Part shown: positions 36,562 to 47,942 of the stretch, piece after piece
Layout: the number at the start of each line of letters is the position of its first letter
How positions within the stretch are numbered: position 1 is the stretch's first letter
From: Adiantum capillus-veneris
Taxonomy: Eukaryota > Streptophyta > Polypodiopsida > Polypodiales > Pteridaceae
Length of the DNA stretch: 64,000 nt
NCBI GenBank assembly: GCA_014529385.2
Contig: CM043959.1
Span: 92,785,029-92,849,028, forward strand
Direction of reading: 5' to 3'
Program-made: the position numbers and the translations under genes
The notes under the pieces: generated by a model
What the model was told of the DNA's origin: nothing
The model's input: the letters and a program-made list of their open reading frames with translations, nothing else
The model's database searches: none

Positions 36562-36625
36562 GTTCTACCGTATCCCGAGCGACATTTTACGAGCGAATAT
36601 AAATCCGAGCGAATACCTCACATGA
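36562..36625 (+). repeat. Left terminal inverted repeat of the transposon
   Basis: GTTCTACCGTATCCCGAGCG leads into three GAGCGA boxes (36575-36582, 36590-36596, 36604-36612), ending near ACCTCAC. The inverse of the right end has two CCGAGCGA boxes with the same AAATCCGAGCGA and CTCAC context; a gap of about 12 bp separates the alignments. Confidence 0.8.
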
Positions 36626-37190
36626 CGATATCAAAATATTGACTTGTAAAATGTAATGAAAAAAACCTTTCATTTGTTGCAAGAGGAAGAAAATTTCAAA
36701 AGAATTGGAAGGTCCTATGTTGAAGAGTCGAATTCATCGTCAATGAAAACACTATGTTTTTTATGCGTTCGAAATGGAGAGGATATTCGTAAAGTGCAAA
36801 CAAATTAGGGTTTACATGTATGTATAGATCAAGAACTAAACAATGAAACAAGAAACTAAATTCAACAAGCTCTACATTTGCAAGTTAAATAATTGGCATT
36901 ATACACAGTCCATATTACAAGTTACACTATCAAACCATTACTATAAGACAATTCTTATAAAATCAGACAGAGTTTCCTTTTCAAGAGGAAGAAAATTTTA
37001 AAATATATCCTGGGTCCATTAATGGCCACCTCACATGAGGATTTTAAAAAATTGACTTGCAAAATCAAATAAGAAAAGTATGAACTATTTGTCGCGATGA
37101 CAAAATCTTGCAACATATGATAATTCATTTGACTCTATAAAGAGTCACATTCATCATCAATGAAAACATTGCGTTTTTTAGGCGTTTCGA
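36610..37190 (+). repeat. Direct subterminal repeats of the transposon
   Basis: Two diverged copies about 410 bp apart: ACCTCACATGACGATATC, ATTGACTTGTAAAA and CATCGTCAATGAAAACA (36615-36780), and ACCTCACATGAGGATTTT, ATTGACTTGCAAAA and CATCATCAATGAAAACA (37025-37180). The block CAGAGTTTCCTTT plus CCTCACAYGAGG recurs near 41228-41318 inside intron 1 of the minus-strand gene. Such subterminal repeats often serve as transposase-binding sites. Confidence 0.75.
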
Positions 37191-37421
37191 AGACAGGATA
37201 GTCGTATTGTATTCCTCCACCATCCGTTGAGCTGCCGCTTCTGCGTAAATTGGCAATACACTTCCACACACATGCAAAAGCATATATAGTCAATATACAT
37301 GAAATCAAAATCTTTAAATTTCATTAATGACAATACATAAATGCCGACGAATTTATCAAAAACAACATGAAAACCAAAAACACAAAGATGATGTCAATGT
37401 CATAGGAGGAGTGAAGGCTCA

Positions 37422-40400
37422 CTAGTCATCAAAAGGGTTGACAAATGATGGCACGTCACCCTGATCCTCAATGTCTATAGAGGTAGATGCCTCGTCTTGG
37501 CTTCTCTTTTTAGGACGAAGCAAGGGCACCACATAATCTCTGATGAGAGGCTCATCAATATCAACTGCACCACATGCTGTCCAGATGCACAGCATGCAGC
37601 CAAAACAGGAGCTGTACCACATCCTAGCTCCAAACAAATACCTTCAGGTCGACAAAGTAGCTCCACAAAAGCTGCAACAAAAGCTTGGATCCGCTGTAAC
37701 TCACCGCGCCAAGGGACCCCGGATCCTGCTCTCGCCATAGACTGCTCTGGAAAATGGTGTGTCATGAATGAATCTGAAGGGTGTAGACCCAAGCGAGAGA
37801 AGAGTGTTGTGCTCTTTGCGACATAGCATGATGGCTGCATCCCAATCCTGTGTACCATAAATAGCAGAGAGCACTGACACTGCAAACCAAATTACAAAGC
37901 TATAACTTTCAAGAAAGAGCCTCAACAAAGCTGCAAATAGAATTCAAGGAAGCAATACCTGAACTCGACCAGATAAACTCTCAACACATCCATATGAACT
38001 ATGATGGAGCACCATAATGCGACGATGCACAACCATCTGCGAAGCACGGCAAAATCTCTCCACCCATCCAATAACATCTCCTATTTAAAGTTAGGTTGTT
38101 ATGAGAAAAAACTACTAACATCATGAAATAGCGAATATACAAATATTCTATTAGAAAACAAATACCTGCTGTAGAAGCCATAATAAGCAACCAAACAGAA
38201 TCCGCAAGTGTAGAGAAAGTCAAATGTATACTAGAACGCACATGATCCTCTGTGCAAATATCCAAACTAGATGGTGAAGAAGATCCTGAATGCAAGCCAC
38301 CGCATGGAAGATCCAAAAACACAAGATCTGCAGCCCATGTCACAGGTCTCCCTCCACGAGTGTACAATACACCACCTGAGCATACTACTCGAGACATATG
38401 GTCATGTACAAGACTCCATGATGCATTACGAATACCCTCTCTAAAGTCTGCAGCGATAGAAATGTAGTCACCAACAACGGCGATACATCGTATGTCACCA
38501 CCGCGAAGCGCTGGACAAAGCAATGGAGACTCCAAAACATAGATAAACTTGATGCTCTTCTTAAGAACAATCATCCTCGAAGCATCTTCAACCACAAATA
38601 CACACGCAATATGTGAATCATTTCATAAATTATGAACAAAAGGTAAAAGTAAAGTATCAACAAATACTTACCATAATCCAAAATATCCTCAGCACCCGGG
38701 GTATCGACTACAATCTCTGTCCTCTCACGGGATGAGTGGACACCTTCAAAGAGATAGGTAATGCTTTTGAATCTATTGAAGTCAATATCATAAATTTATA
38801 TGCAGCAAAGGATACCATGAGCATACCTGGCTGCCTCTCCTCTACTATAGGTGCGGCTGGTGGTTGTACCTGTGTTTCTGCATCTCTCTGCAAAGCTTCG
38901 TGAAGCTCTTTCTCTCTAGCAAGGATGTGACCCTTCGCCATGTCTATCCACCAAGGACATGTATCTCTCTCCCATGTTGTCAAAGTAGACATACTTGGGA
39001 GGTACATGTATGTTTCCTCTGATGCCGCTTGTGTCCATTGTCTCACTACATATGGAAGAGCTGGCAAAACTCCTTTGGACACCAAAAGCAACAAAAATCT
39101 AACAAAAAACATAAGCCATAAGCACACAAATCCAAAGTAACACAAAACCCTAAACCAAAGTTGTAAACCAAAACTCTAACAAACCTGTAAGCCAATCGTT
39201 GGGCTGCCATGCGAAAGGTATCCACTTTCTTGAGTGCTTCTTTCTCCACATCCTTTGTTTTAGCCTCCAAAGACACTTCCAATGGAAAAAGATAGGGTCT
39301 AGCCTCAAATTTTTTTTCATCAAAGTAAAACCCTAGAGTGCTATCATGTGGTAATGGCACTCCTCCCGCCACATCCAAAAAGTCTGAAACAAGTTGTGTT
39401 GCTCTCTCATAGACACGAGCAAGATAGCCTTCTCTACGAAGCCAACTACACCAAAAAAACACAACAACAAAGTCATAACATAGTCAAAGTAATCCATGCA
39501 CAAAAATCCAAGCAAGCACAACAATACTCATTGTCGAAACACATGATCCCCTTTCTTTAAACCAAAAGCTGCCCTTGTGATTTTGTCAGACTCAAGTAGT
39601 GAGACCCAATGGATTTTATTTTGTACCGGAGCATCATGAAGAGCAATCAAATTTAATTTCTCTAAAGTTTCCCAACTATCATATCCTCATCTGAGCGACA
39701 TAATCCTTGCCAACCAATCTGTCCCAAGATTAGGATCCACAATATTCAATAGCTGCAACACTTCAAAAAATAACAAGTTATACTTTATAACCATAATGAC
39801 CTTACGACTTCACACTTATATAGTGAAATGTACCTTTCCGATCCGTTCTTGATATTTATGTACTATTTCTCGATTAATATTCTCCTCCTCTTTGTTTTTT
39901 TCCTCTTCAGAGAGTTGTTGACCAAGTTGGGACAATCTAGACGCTTTCTCTTTTGTTATTTGAACCTAAAAGCAAAACTAACTTGTTCATGAGACAACGG
40001 AAAAACCCCAAACATAATCTGCAAGCAAAAAAGGTTAAAAAACTCACATCAAAGACAAGCATGCCAAAATAGCGCCGTGTGAGTGGATACCAAGGTTCCG
40101 TACCCTTGGTAGCATACTTTCTTCGCACTGTCGCAATTAATTTCTAGTCTTTCTCAGGAAGTGTCACCAAATAGCTTTCATGATCTGCTGCACATATGTG
40201 ATTGGTATTCACAATCTCATCTCGAAGATGATTAGCCACCAAAGCATGTGTATTCATACTACAAAAAATCAAAGTGATTAGCTTGAACTATGAATTATTC
40301 CAAGAGTTCCAAAATATGTCTTCATAGAAACTTACACATTCATTCTTTGTAAGCTACTCAGTAAAGCAATCTCAGGAACCTTTGTGGGATCTATGATAGT

Positions 40401-41825
40401 ACAAAGCACCCTACAATGTTTTTCTTTTGAAGTTGAAAACTTCTCTTTGATTGCTTTAGTCCATGCAAGCGTGCGATGGTTGCCCTCCCATACGTAAAAC
40501 ATGTGGTCGGAAAGCTCTGCAAATCTTGATTGGCCTTTAAGCTCTGACTCAAACTCTTCATTAATTTCTCTCCAAAGAGGATCCCACTTTTTCTTGATGT
40601 CATCTTCAAAACAAGAAAACAAAGATTAACACAATGAAAAAACTCCATGATATGATATCAAAAACAACTTTAAACTAACCTGTCACAATGGAGTTCTCTT
40701 TCTTGCATGTCCAAACTGAAACAATGAAAGCACCTTTTTCTGGCATATACCCTTCTTTTGCAAATGCAGCTTTCAATCCACTCAGATCATCTCTAAGTCC
40801 TCTTACTCTAGCATAAGGAATCAGCCTACACAATGGTATAGAGGGACAATCAAAGCAACTGAACATACGTGTGGTCTATAGTATATCAGCACCTCTATGC
40901 ATGTAAATATTTTGCTCCTCACTAATCTCTACAGCTGAAGTGACCTCTGCTCGCATTTCCCATGGAATAATTTGAAGATTATTCTCTTCAGGAGCCACCA
41001 TATCATCAATATCATGCATAGTATCAACCTCATGCGTAGACCCTTGACCAATGTCCATAGAATAAACTTCATCCTCTTGTGTGTCATGATACCCTGACAT
41101 TTCTGTTACTGATATTGACGACAGTTGATCACCACTGTCAAGTGGTTGCACAGACATTCTTTTGCTTCTTGTACCTTTTCCAGTTCGTCCACATGTAGAA
41201 GGACTACATTAAAAAAAAAAATCATATCTTCAAAAAAAACGGGCAGAGTTTCCTTTGTACATGGTATAATATTTCAAAAATACTTCAGTCGTTTGGACAC
41301 CTCACACGAGGTTTTTCAAATCCTTAAGATAGCAAAAAAACTATAGACAATCAAAATCTTACCATATAAAAGTCCTTTAAACTTATTTTATACATGCTTA
41401 GAGTTGGTATTTTAAGAATGCCAATAACTGTCTCTAGGCATACCCATCGACAGGCATGTTCAACGAACAAGTCTAGTGACAGTTTTTGAATACATGCTTG
41501 AAATACTGTCTCTAGGCATGCACGTCGGCATGCATGCCTAGAGACAGTTTTTGAATATATGCTCAATTTACTTGCTTATGGAATGAGCTTCATATTCAAA
41601 TACATTGCCTGTAGGCATGCACGTCGACGTGCATGCCTACAGGCAGTATTTTGAGAATGTGCTTGACATGTAGCATATTCTTGAAATACTGCCTATAGGC
41701 ATGCACGTCGACGTGCATGCCTACAGGCAATGAATGTAAGTGTGCATCGTGTTTACGTACCTGGAAGGAGGGCGTCCTCTTCGTGTAGGAGGTAGACCTC
41801 TACCTTTCTTCGGATTTGTCGGCAT
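37422..41825 (-). pseudogene. Transposon cargo gene: AT-hook / ParB-like / amino-methyltransferase-like protein, about 12 exons
   Basis: ATG at 41823-41825 starts MPTNPKKGRG and an AT-hook (RRGRPPS); a second basic TGKGTRSKR follows after intron 1. Exons read by eye (minus): 41825-41761, 41203-40680, 40603-40336, 40258-40048, 39965-39834, 39752-about 39531, 39445-39185, about 39086-38827, 38743-38672, 38585-38166, 38080-37959, 37879-37422, most with GT-AG borders and matching phase. Exon 3 has a ParB/GNHR-like core (FYVWEGNHRTLAWTKAI). Exon 10 has AADLVFLDLPCGGLHSG, at the place of methyltransferase motif IV. Exon 12 has ICLELGCGTAPVLAACCASG (SAM-binding motif I) and, after a frameshift near 37570, DIDEPLIRDY. 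Motif IV before motif I is the beta-class amino-methyltransferase order. In-frame stops: after GADIL (about 40878), after LPEKD (about 40142) and in exon 6 after IMSLR. Protein about 1,000 residues. Decayed, probably recently. Confidence 0.72.
41505..41729. repeat. Three 40-44 bp palindromes in intron 1 of the cargo gene
   Basis: 41606-41645 is a perfect 40-bp palindrome (left half TGCCTGTAGGCATGCACGTC). 41690-41729 is the same with one mismatched pair. 41505-41548 is a 44-bp version with two mismatched pairs (outer arms ACTGTCTCTAGGCATGC). A more decayed fourth lies at 41427-41495. All have no loop, and the core is TGCACGTCGACGTGCA. Confidence 0.95.
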
Positions 41826-42489
41826 CTTATAGAATTGTTCTGTGTAGAAGAAATTGGCTCCCACGAATCCAAGATACACTATTTCAAAAAATAATCCACA
41901 TATTAGCTTTTCAAAATACATGCTACTAATGAGCTTGTTTAATCCTGTACTTACCTTTGCTCAAGATACCTAAGAAAGGAGTACAAGCGGTTGGCCAAAG
42001 TTTGGACCAAAATGAAAGGGCTCAAGATACCGAAGAAAGGAGATATGAGTGCCCTTTCTAGAAATATGAATGCGCAACAAATGAGAAAAGTGCCCTTTCA
42101 AGAAAGGAGATATGAGTGCCCTTTCAAGATACCTCTGCTAGATCTCCAGCAAGTGTCGATGTGGCATGGCAGTTTACGTAGTTGACCTATTTGTCAAAAC
42201 AAAAACAAACATTCAACAAAGTTGAAACATCCAGCTGAAACATCTTCCCCATCTCTAATAAATAAGTGAAGATGCAAACAAGCCAAGAAATATCCGTGGA
42301 AGCAGCATACATGGCGTGCAACTAGTCCCTGTACCTCAAGTGCATGGATCGCTTGCAACCATTTAATCCGAACATGCCCAATCTGGCTGCGGCCCATATC
42401 TAGTGAGAAATGTAAAGGATTTTCAAGCGGTAACGCCCTCACTAGACTCCAAGCAAAGGTTGATCCTGTTATCACTACAAAGGGTAGCC

Positions 42490-42867
42490 AAAGATGGCAA
42501 GAGCACCACATCTACAAATAAGAGTAACAAAAAGAAGAAATTGAAAAAATCCTGTTAAGACACTACGGCCGACTCTGTCACCATCCAAAATGCCAATGCT
42601 AAGCAGCTTAAAGCGGATAATGGTCCTGTAGTTGTGAAAACAACAAAGAAGGGTAAAGTAAATAAGTCAGCTGCCTACTCGGCCCCAAAAGAAGAAATCC
42701 AAAAACTCCACGATGCCATAGAGTTGTTGCGAACTACACAAGCTGCCATGGAACCTCCGCCGAAACCAGTGTTGAAAGCATTGAATCTCACCGCTATAAA
42801 ACCTTTTAAACTGGAAAACCCCTTCAGGTCCCTAGTGAAATCTTGGAATAATCTTGGAGCGATCTGA
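42490..42867 (+). pseudogene. Lysine-rich short open frame inside the transposon
   Basis: One plus-strand frame from KDGKSTTSTNKSNKKKKLKK through an in-frame TAA near 42558 and on to NANAKQLKADNGPVVVKTTK, AYSAPKEEIQKLHDAIELL and LKALNLTAIKPFKLENP, ending at 42865-42867. It resembles a basic, nuclear-type tail plus a short helix, but I do not recognise it. It could be an exon of a third transposon gene or a captured fragment. Confidence 0.35.
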
Positions 42868-43252
42868 GGAAGAGCATCAGATGCTTGAGAACACTGAACA
42901 TTATGTATTGCCGCCCAAGCCAATGCCCGTTTTTTACCCTCGACCTTCACAGCAAGAAAGATTTGTGTGGGTATGCACGCCGGCGTGCATACCCACAGCA
43001 AGGCAAATGCTGCAGTGAAAGGCAATGCTTCAGGCCCCTAGTACAATCTTGGAATAATCTTGGAGCGATCTGAGGAAGAGCATCAGATGCTTGAGAACAC
43101 TGAACATTATGTATTGCCGCCCAAGCCAATGCCCGTTTTTTACCCTCGACCATCACAACAAGAAAGATATGTGTAGGTATGCACGCCGGCGTGCATACCC
43201 ACAGCAAGGCAAATGCTGCAGTGAAAGGCAATGCTTCAGGCCCAGCTCTTCC
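42841..43252. repeat. 206-bp tandem duplication carrying a 32-bp palindrome
   Basis: Two nearly identical units with period 206 bp, starting TCTTGGAATAATCTTGGAGC at 42841 and 43047. Each includes a palindrome: 42966-42997 is perfect (TGTGGGTATGCACGCC and its inverse) and 43172-43203 has one mismatch. Confidence 0.93.
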
Positions 43253-43415
43253 GACTCAGCAAAACCAAGGGCTAGCCTCTGCCTTCTATGCAGACGCTTT
43301 ATTTGCAGAGAACATACAACTCACTCGCCTCTCTCTCTTGCGTGATTATCTTGTGTGCTTCTCTCTCTCTTATCTCTCTCTCTCTCTCATCACACACCTT
43401 CTTGACGCTGTAGAC

Positions 43416-43433
43416 ATGCACGCCGGCGTGCAT
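43416..43433. repeat. 18-bp palindrome ATGCACGCCGGCGTGCAT
   Basis: Perfect inverted repeat with the same TGCACGCCGGCGTGCA core as the palindromes at 42966 and 43172. It is the last member of the cluster before the transposase promoter region. Confidence 0.93.
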
Positions 43434-43439
43434 AGCTTG

Positions 43440-44287
43440 AGGAGCCTTTTCTGCATAGCTTGAGGCGTCGTTGTTCACTATTCCACCAAGACCAAGGTCA
43501 GCCACTGCTTACAAAATGATGGTAAGGTGAGTACCAAAGAATGACCACCATATCCTTAAGGTGAGTACTCAGCAATGGTTAAAATGAAGGCTAAAATGAA
43601 GGTGAGCAGAAATAGACCACCATATCCTTATTGCTAGCACATACACACCTACGACTGCCCGAGCAAAAGGACTGTGTAGAACCAAAGTGGACACAAGGAA
43701 AGCGAGAAGGTGGGGGACTCGTACCAACAACAAAGCATAGAGCAAGGGCAAGGAGGGTGAGGACGCGGTGATAGTAGGGGGTGGGCAAGGCTAGGGAGAG
43801 GGCGTTTTGAGGGCAAGGCTAGGGAGAGGTCGTTCTTCAATGTGAGAAAATCCTACAAACACTGAAGAATAAGAGTGGCAAAGCTCAAATGAGTGGCAAT
43901 CTTAAATGAGCGCAAGTGCGAGCTTGTTATTATGACGAACTATCAACGTCTTTTAGTTAAGACAGTTATCATGACATGACGTAGCCGTCGCAATTTCTGT
44001 CCCAATCGAGATCTTTTTTTTCTCAAGATCCTGACAACTTCTAATATTCAATTTTGAATTTCTACCTCCCTCTCTCTCTCTCTCTCTCTCTTTTACAAAA
44101 TTTAAATAACGCAACATAAATTCATATTATAAGTGGAATTTTACATATATGATATTTAAGAGATAATGAACATAAATATTATAATATAATTTAGATTAAT
44201 CTATTTATAGACTTGTCTGTTAGATAATCAAACCTGCAGAGAAGAGCGGGTGAGAGTTTAGAAGGGAGCGGGTGTCAGTAAGTTACA
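43440..44287. other. Intergenic region upstream of the transposase
   Basis: No coding sequence. Contains a 30-bp tandem duplication (GGGCAAGGCTAGGGAGAGG near 43784 and 43814), a CT run (44070-44091) and AT-rich sequence up to the ATG at 44288. Probably holds the transposase promoter. Confidence 0.5.
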
Positions 44288-47200
44288 ATGGGTCGTCAAA
44301 TTACTATCTATGGTCCTGACCGTGGGCAGAAGTTGCTATTGCTTTTTGAAAACAGAGTGCATGAATTACCTGTGCAGTCAGTGAGAGAAGGTTTTGGCTT
44401 GTTAACCGACTCGTTTTCGCTTCACCCATTAACTTTGTATGGAGAACAGGTAAAGATAGAAACAACTCTTTCAACCTCAGGTGAGGAAGTTTTCCTGTTG
44501 GATCATGAATTGAGTCAGTTCTTCAAGGTGCATGTAAGAGATTCTGTTAAACAGCCAAGGTCCCATGGAAGTAGAGATTCCCCAATAGTCATTGATGTGG
44601 ATGCAAGTGACATCAATGAGAAGCTAACAAGTGTAATAGATTTTATTCAGACAATGCCTAGTAAAAGCAACCTTCACTCTGCTTTAGCAAAGGCTCAGAA
44701 AATTGTTAAATGTAATGAGCTCCCTGCACACTATGATGGTTATATTGCATTTGAGTTGCCACCGACAAACCATGATAATGCAATGGTTGGAATGGAGCAA
44801 CGTCATGATAGTCATTTGTGGACAGAATATGTCACATGCAGTAGTGATATCTTTCCTGGTGCCATCCGCTTCAGTAGGTGTTCAGGTCATCTTCGTTGCA
44901 ACAATGTCGCCTGTTCTTTCTATGTGCTTTCCCGAGTACATAATGAGTCTCAGTGGCGTGGCCGTCTCTCCAAAGCTGTTCCCATCGGAACATTAACACC
45001 TTTCCAAGGGACAGTGGTTTGCATTCATTGCAGTCAAATGCCCTCATGTATTGCAACATGCCCTGCTGTTATCTATTACTGTTTGCCCAAAGATAAGTTC
45101 GCGCTTACTCGATGTGCTATTCATTTAGGAGAACATAAGCACCCATGTGCTGAAGGAAATAATAGATCTGCTGAACAAATGATTGATTCAATTCTGCAAG
45201 CTAGGGCAAACCAAGATCCTTTCACAACTGCCAAGCAACTAGAACGTGTTGCCACCCAAGATGTGATACTGGACAAGTTAGTAATAAATAGTGCAGACGA
45301 ATGCAACACAATTGAAGATAAAGAGTTTTCAGAGTTTCTTGATACCATTACACCCTTATCTAGCAAGCGGAGAATAGAGAGGAGCTTAGAAACTGCTAAG
45401 AGGTCAAAGCAGTTAACTGCAAAAGGATTAGAAGCTGTTCTAGACCTCAAAAGCAAATGCAGGTATCCTTTTATTCATAGTGTTCTTTTTCCTGGACAAC
45501 TAGGAGGTTCAGAGCAGCCACATGTGTTCAAGATTTCAATCAAGGGTCCAGGTAGTGGAGTTGACTTGGTGAATAAGATGCGTCCAGGAGGAAACTTAGA
45601 GCACATGTGGGTCCACTTTGATCATGTGCATTGTGTTCAAGGGTGGCCGACCATGTCTGCTCATGTTTACGACCCATTTGTGCGTGAATTAATGACAATT
45701 GCCACATGTGAATTCACAGTTGAAAATAAGTATGCTCAGATAGAGTTTTGGGAAATGTTGAATAAAGTTGTGCAAGATCAAGGGTTTGAAAAGCCAGAAT
45801 TCAGAGGTTTCATGGCGGATGAAGCAAATGCAAATTGGATTGCTGTGCGAACTGTCTACTTTGGAGGAGCAAAAAATAAAATACCTTCCAAAGAACGATC
45901 GTGTGGCTTTCACTGGGAGCAGTCCATGATTCGACACACCATTAAGTGTATCCGTCCATCTTCACAGGAGGATCACAAAATTCTATGCCGAAAATGGCGG
46001 AGTGCACCATCTGATAATCAAGGAGACATTTGCAAAGAAGATCTACGTTGATTTTGGAAGGCAGGCCATGTGGTGGATGGAGAGATTGCTTGTTTAGAGA
46101 CATGGATGGCTTGGTGGGATGTAAGAGAACAACATTGGGGAGAGAGATTTGTAACACAAGATGAGTCTGGAATTTTTGTGCCCACAACAAACTGTTGTCT
46201 AAGGCCAAACATGCCAGTATGCGTGCATCTATTGGTTACAAGGAGAAAATTAGCTTGTATGAGGCAGCTGGTGCCGACATGGCCATGGCGGTGCTGCAAA
46301 GTGTAAAATACAATGCTTATCTAAAAGGTGTTAGGTCTGCCACTGGTCCAGGAATTGATGATCTTGCAAAGCGATTCTTAGGTCGATCATCAACTGCATC
46401 AGCTTCAAAAACCCTCATTGACTTGAGAGACTCTTCAATGTCAGAGATGGGACTACAAACCCCTGAGATGAATAGAACACCTTTGCAAGAGAAGAGTGTA
46501 AAGAAGAAACGTTCAATATTTGTTGATGCAGATGAGGTGCTTGATGAAGATAGCCACAGACCAGAATATGTGACAGTCAGTGAACCTATCATAGGGCCTC
46601 GTATGCAAGGCAATAGTAGGTCTCGAGTTGGTGAGCATTGGCATGCGGTGATTGTTCCAAAGACGGTTTGGGCTATACGAAGAACAGAACCTGGTCGAAA
46701 GATGACTTGCTTTGGGATGGTTGGTGATCAGAGTGCTCGATGTGCAAGATACATCAATGAGAGGAATGATGATACAGTACAGGGGGTTGCTGCCCCATGC
46801 TTTTGGGGACGCAGAAAATATCCTGCCTCAGCTACAAGTCCAGGCGGGTTAGTCGAAGGTTTTGTGTGGTTCTGTAACTCCAATAATATGCATACATGGC
46901 GGGTACATGACATGATTGTGGGAGCTCCTGGCCCAGCCCCAGGTGTTTGGATTGTAGCTCAAGGAACACAATTGACGCTAATTGAAGCAGAGTACTTGCA
47001 GAGAAATGGTTTTGTCCTTCAATCTGCAGCCTAAATACAGGGATGGGAAGATTGTTAAGTGGAGATCAAAGCTGACAAAAGATTTTCAAACAAGGATAGA
47101 TTTGGGGTGCACACTTCAAGCGGAATTGGTGAAAGAGGTGATTGTTGTGTGCAACGAAACACATGTTTTCTATGTTAGCACAGAGGGATCCAAGGAAAAA

Positions 47201-47431
47201 GGCATAACATACTCAGTGACAATCTCTGATTTTCCACGATGTACATGTGAGGACTTTCAAAAGAGAGAATAAAAAAAGCATACATATGTGCCATGCAAAC
47301 ACATGTACTATGTGTTTCTTCAAATTCTTGGGTTAAACTCACATGCCCATGAGTTCATTCACCAGGCTGCTTTGACCAAGGTGGAACTTTTTCAAGCCCT
47401 TGGGGGCACTAGGGCAACTGTGCATCCCTAG
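44288..47431 (+). pseudogene. MULE-type transposase with SWIM zinc finger, broken
   Basis: The ATG at 44288 opens 587 codons. About residues 195-290 form a Cys/His-rich DNA-binding region (RCSGHLRCNNVACSFY, then HLGEHKHPC). The DDE-like core shows WVHFDHVHCVQGW (first Asp near residue 445), GFMADEANANWIAVR (second Asp near 511) and CGFHWEQSM (C/H motif after the second Asp, as in MULEs). A TGA at 46049-46051 interrupts the frame, which continues with GEIACLETWMAWWDV. Frameshifts lie near 46173 (T5 run) and near 47020. The part at 46195-47034 adds about 280 residues (HNKLLSKAKHASMRA, APCFWGRRKYPAS). A SWIM finger ends the protein (FPRCTCEDFQ...VPCKHMYYVFL, 47230-47310) with a TAA inside it at 47270-47272. 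Final stop 47429-47431. It would cut and integrate the element ends. Confidence 0.8.
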
Positions 47432-47879
47432 GGTATTTGCCGTGTGATGTTTGCAGGCTTTTGTTGATATTCACCTTAACTATCAACCACCGTTCTAGGA
47501 GTTTTCAGGTTGCAATTTTGAATTTTTGGGATATGCCAAGTGCAAGGAACACACTTACTTACCATGTATTTAGAAAACGACAGTACTAATATTTTGTTTG
47601 AGTTTAGAGTTACTGCTAACTTTCATTTTAGTAGTAATCGACAGATTCGCATCTTTTGGCGGTGCCTTGTAAGTTCATTGTTTTAAGTATATTTCCTTGT
47701 GCCTTGTATGAGACACAATCGTAAAAATACACACAACTATGCTACACAATTTTGCTAGAAGCTCAGAGTTTTGAATCCATTGGGTGTTTCTTGTAAAACA
47801 TATTGTGACTTACCAAGTTACTATATGATCTAAAAAACTGTTGGTTGTCCATATTTGATTAAATGTTTTCACTTTCTTT
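47432..47879. other. Transposon 3' non-coding region
   Basis: AT-rich sequence between the transposase stop and the right terminal repeat; no gene or repeat recognised. Confidence 0.5.
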
Positions 47880-47942
47880 GTAACTCTTTGCTCGGTGTGG
47901 TGAGATCGCTCGGATTTGCTCGCTCGGAGATTGGGTTTCCCC
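47880..47942 (-). repeat. Right terminal inverted repeat of the transposon
   Basis: Read inverted: GGGGGAAACCCAATCTCCGA, then GCGAGCAAATCCGAGCGA and CTCACC. It shares the CCGAGCGA boxes and AAATCCGAGCGA context with the left end. Confidence 0.8.

Larger units (their letters stand above)
36562..47942. mobile_element. 11.4-kb MULE-type DNA transposon carrying a ParB-methyltransferase gene
   Basis: Boundaries come from the 11-bp duplication CCCAAAATGGA on both sides and from inverted termini that share CCGAGCGA boxes and the block AAATCCGAGCGA followed by CTCAC. Inside are a transposase gene with SWIM finger (plus, 44288-47431) and a divergently transcribed, intron-rich gene with AT-hooks, a ParB-like domain and a methyltransferase-like domain (minus, 37422-41825). 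Non-coding repeats and palindromes lie between and within them. The insertion interrupts a HAD-phosphatase exon whose frame is open across the empty site. A transposon with its own transposase plus a methyltransferase-like cargo is unusual for MULEs. Both genes carry stops or frameshifts, so this copy is probably inactive. Confidence 0.88.
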
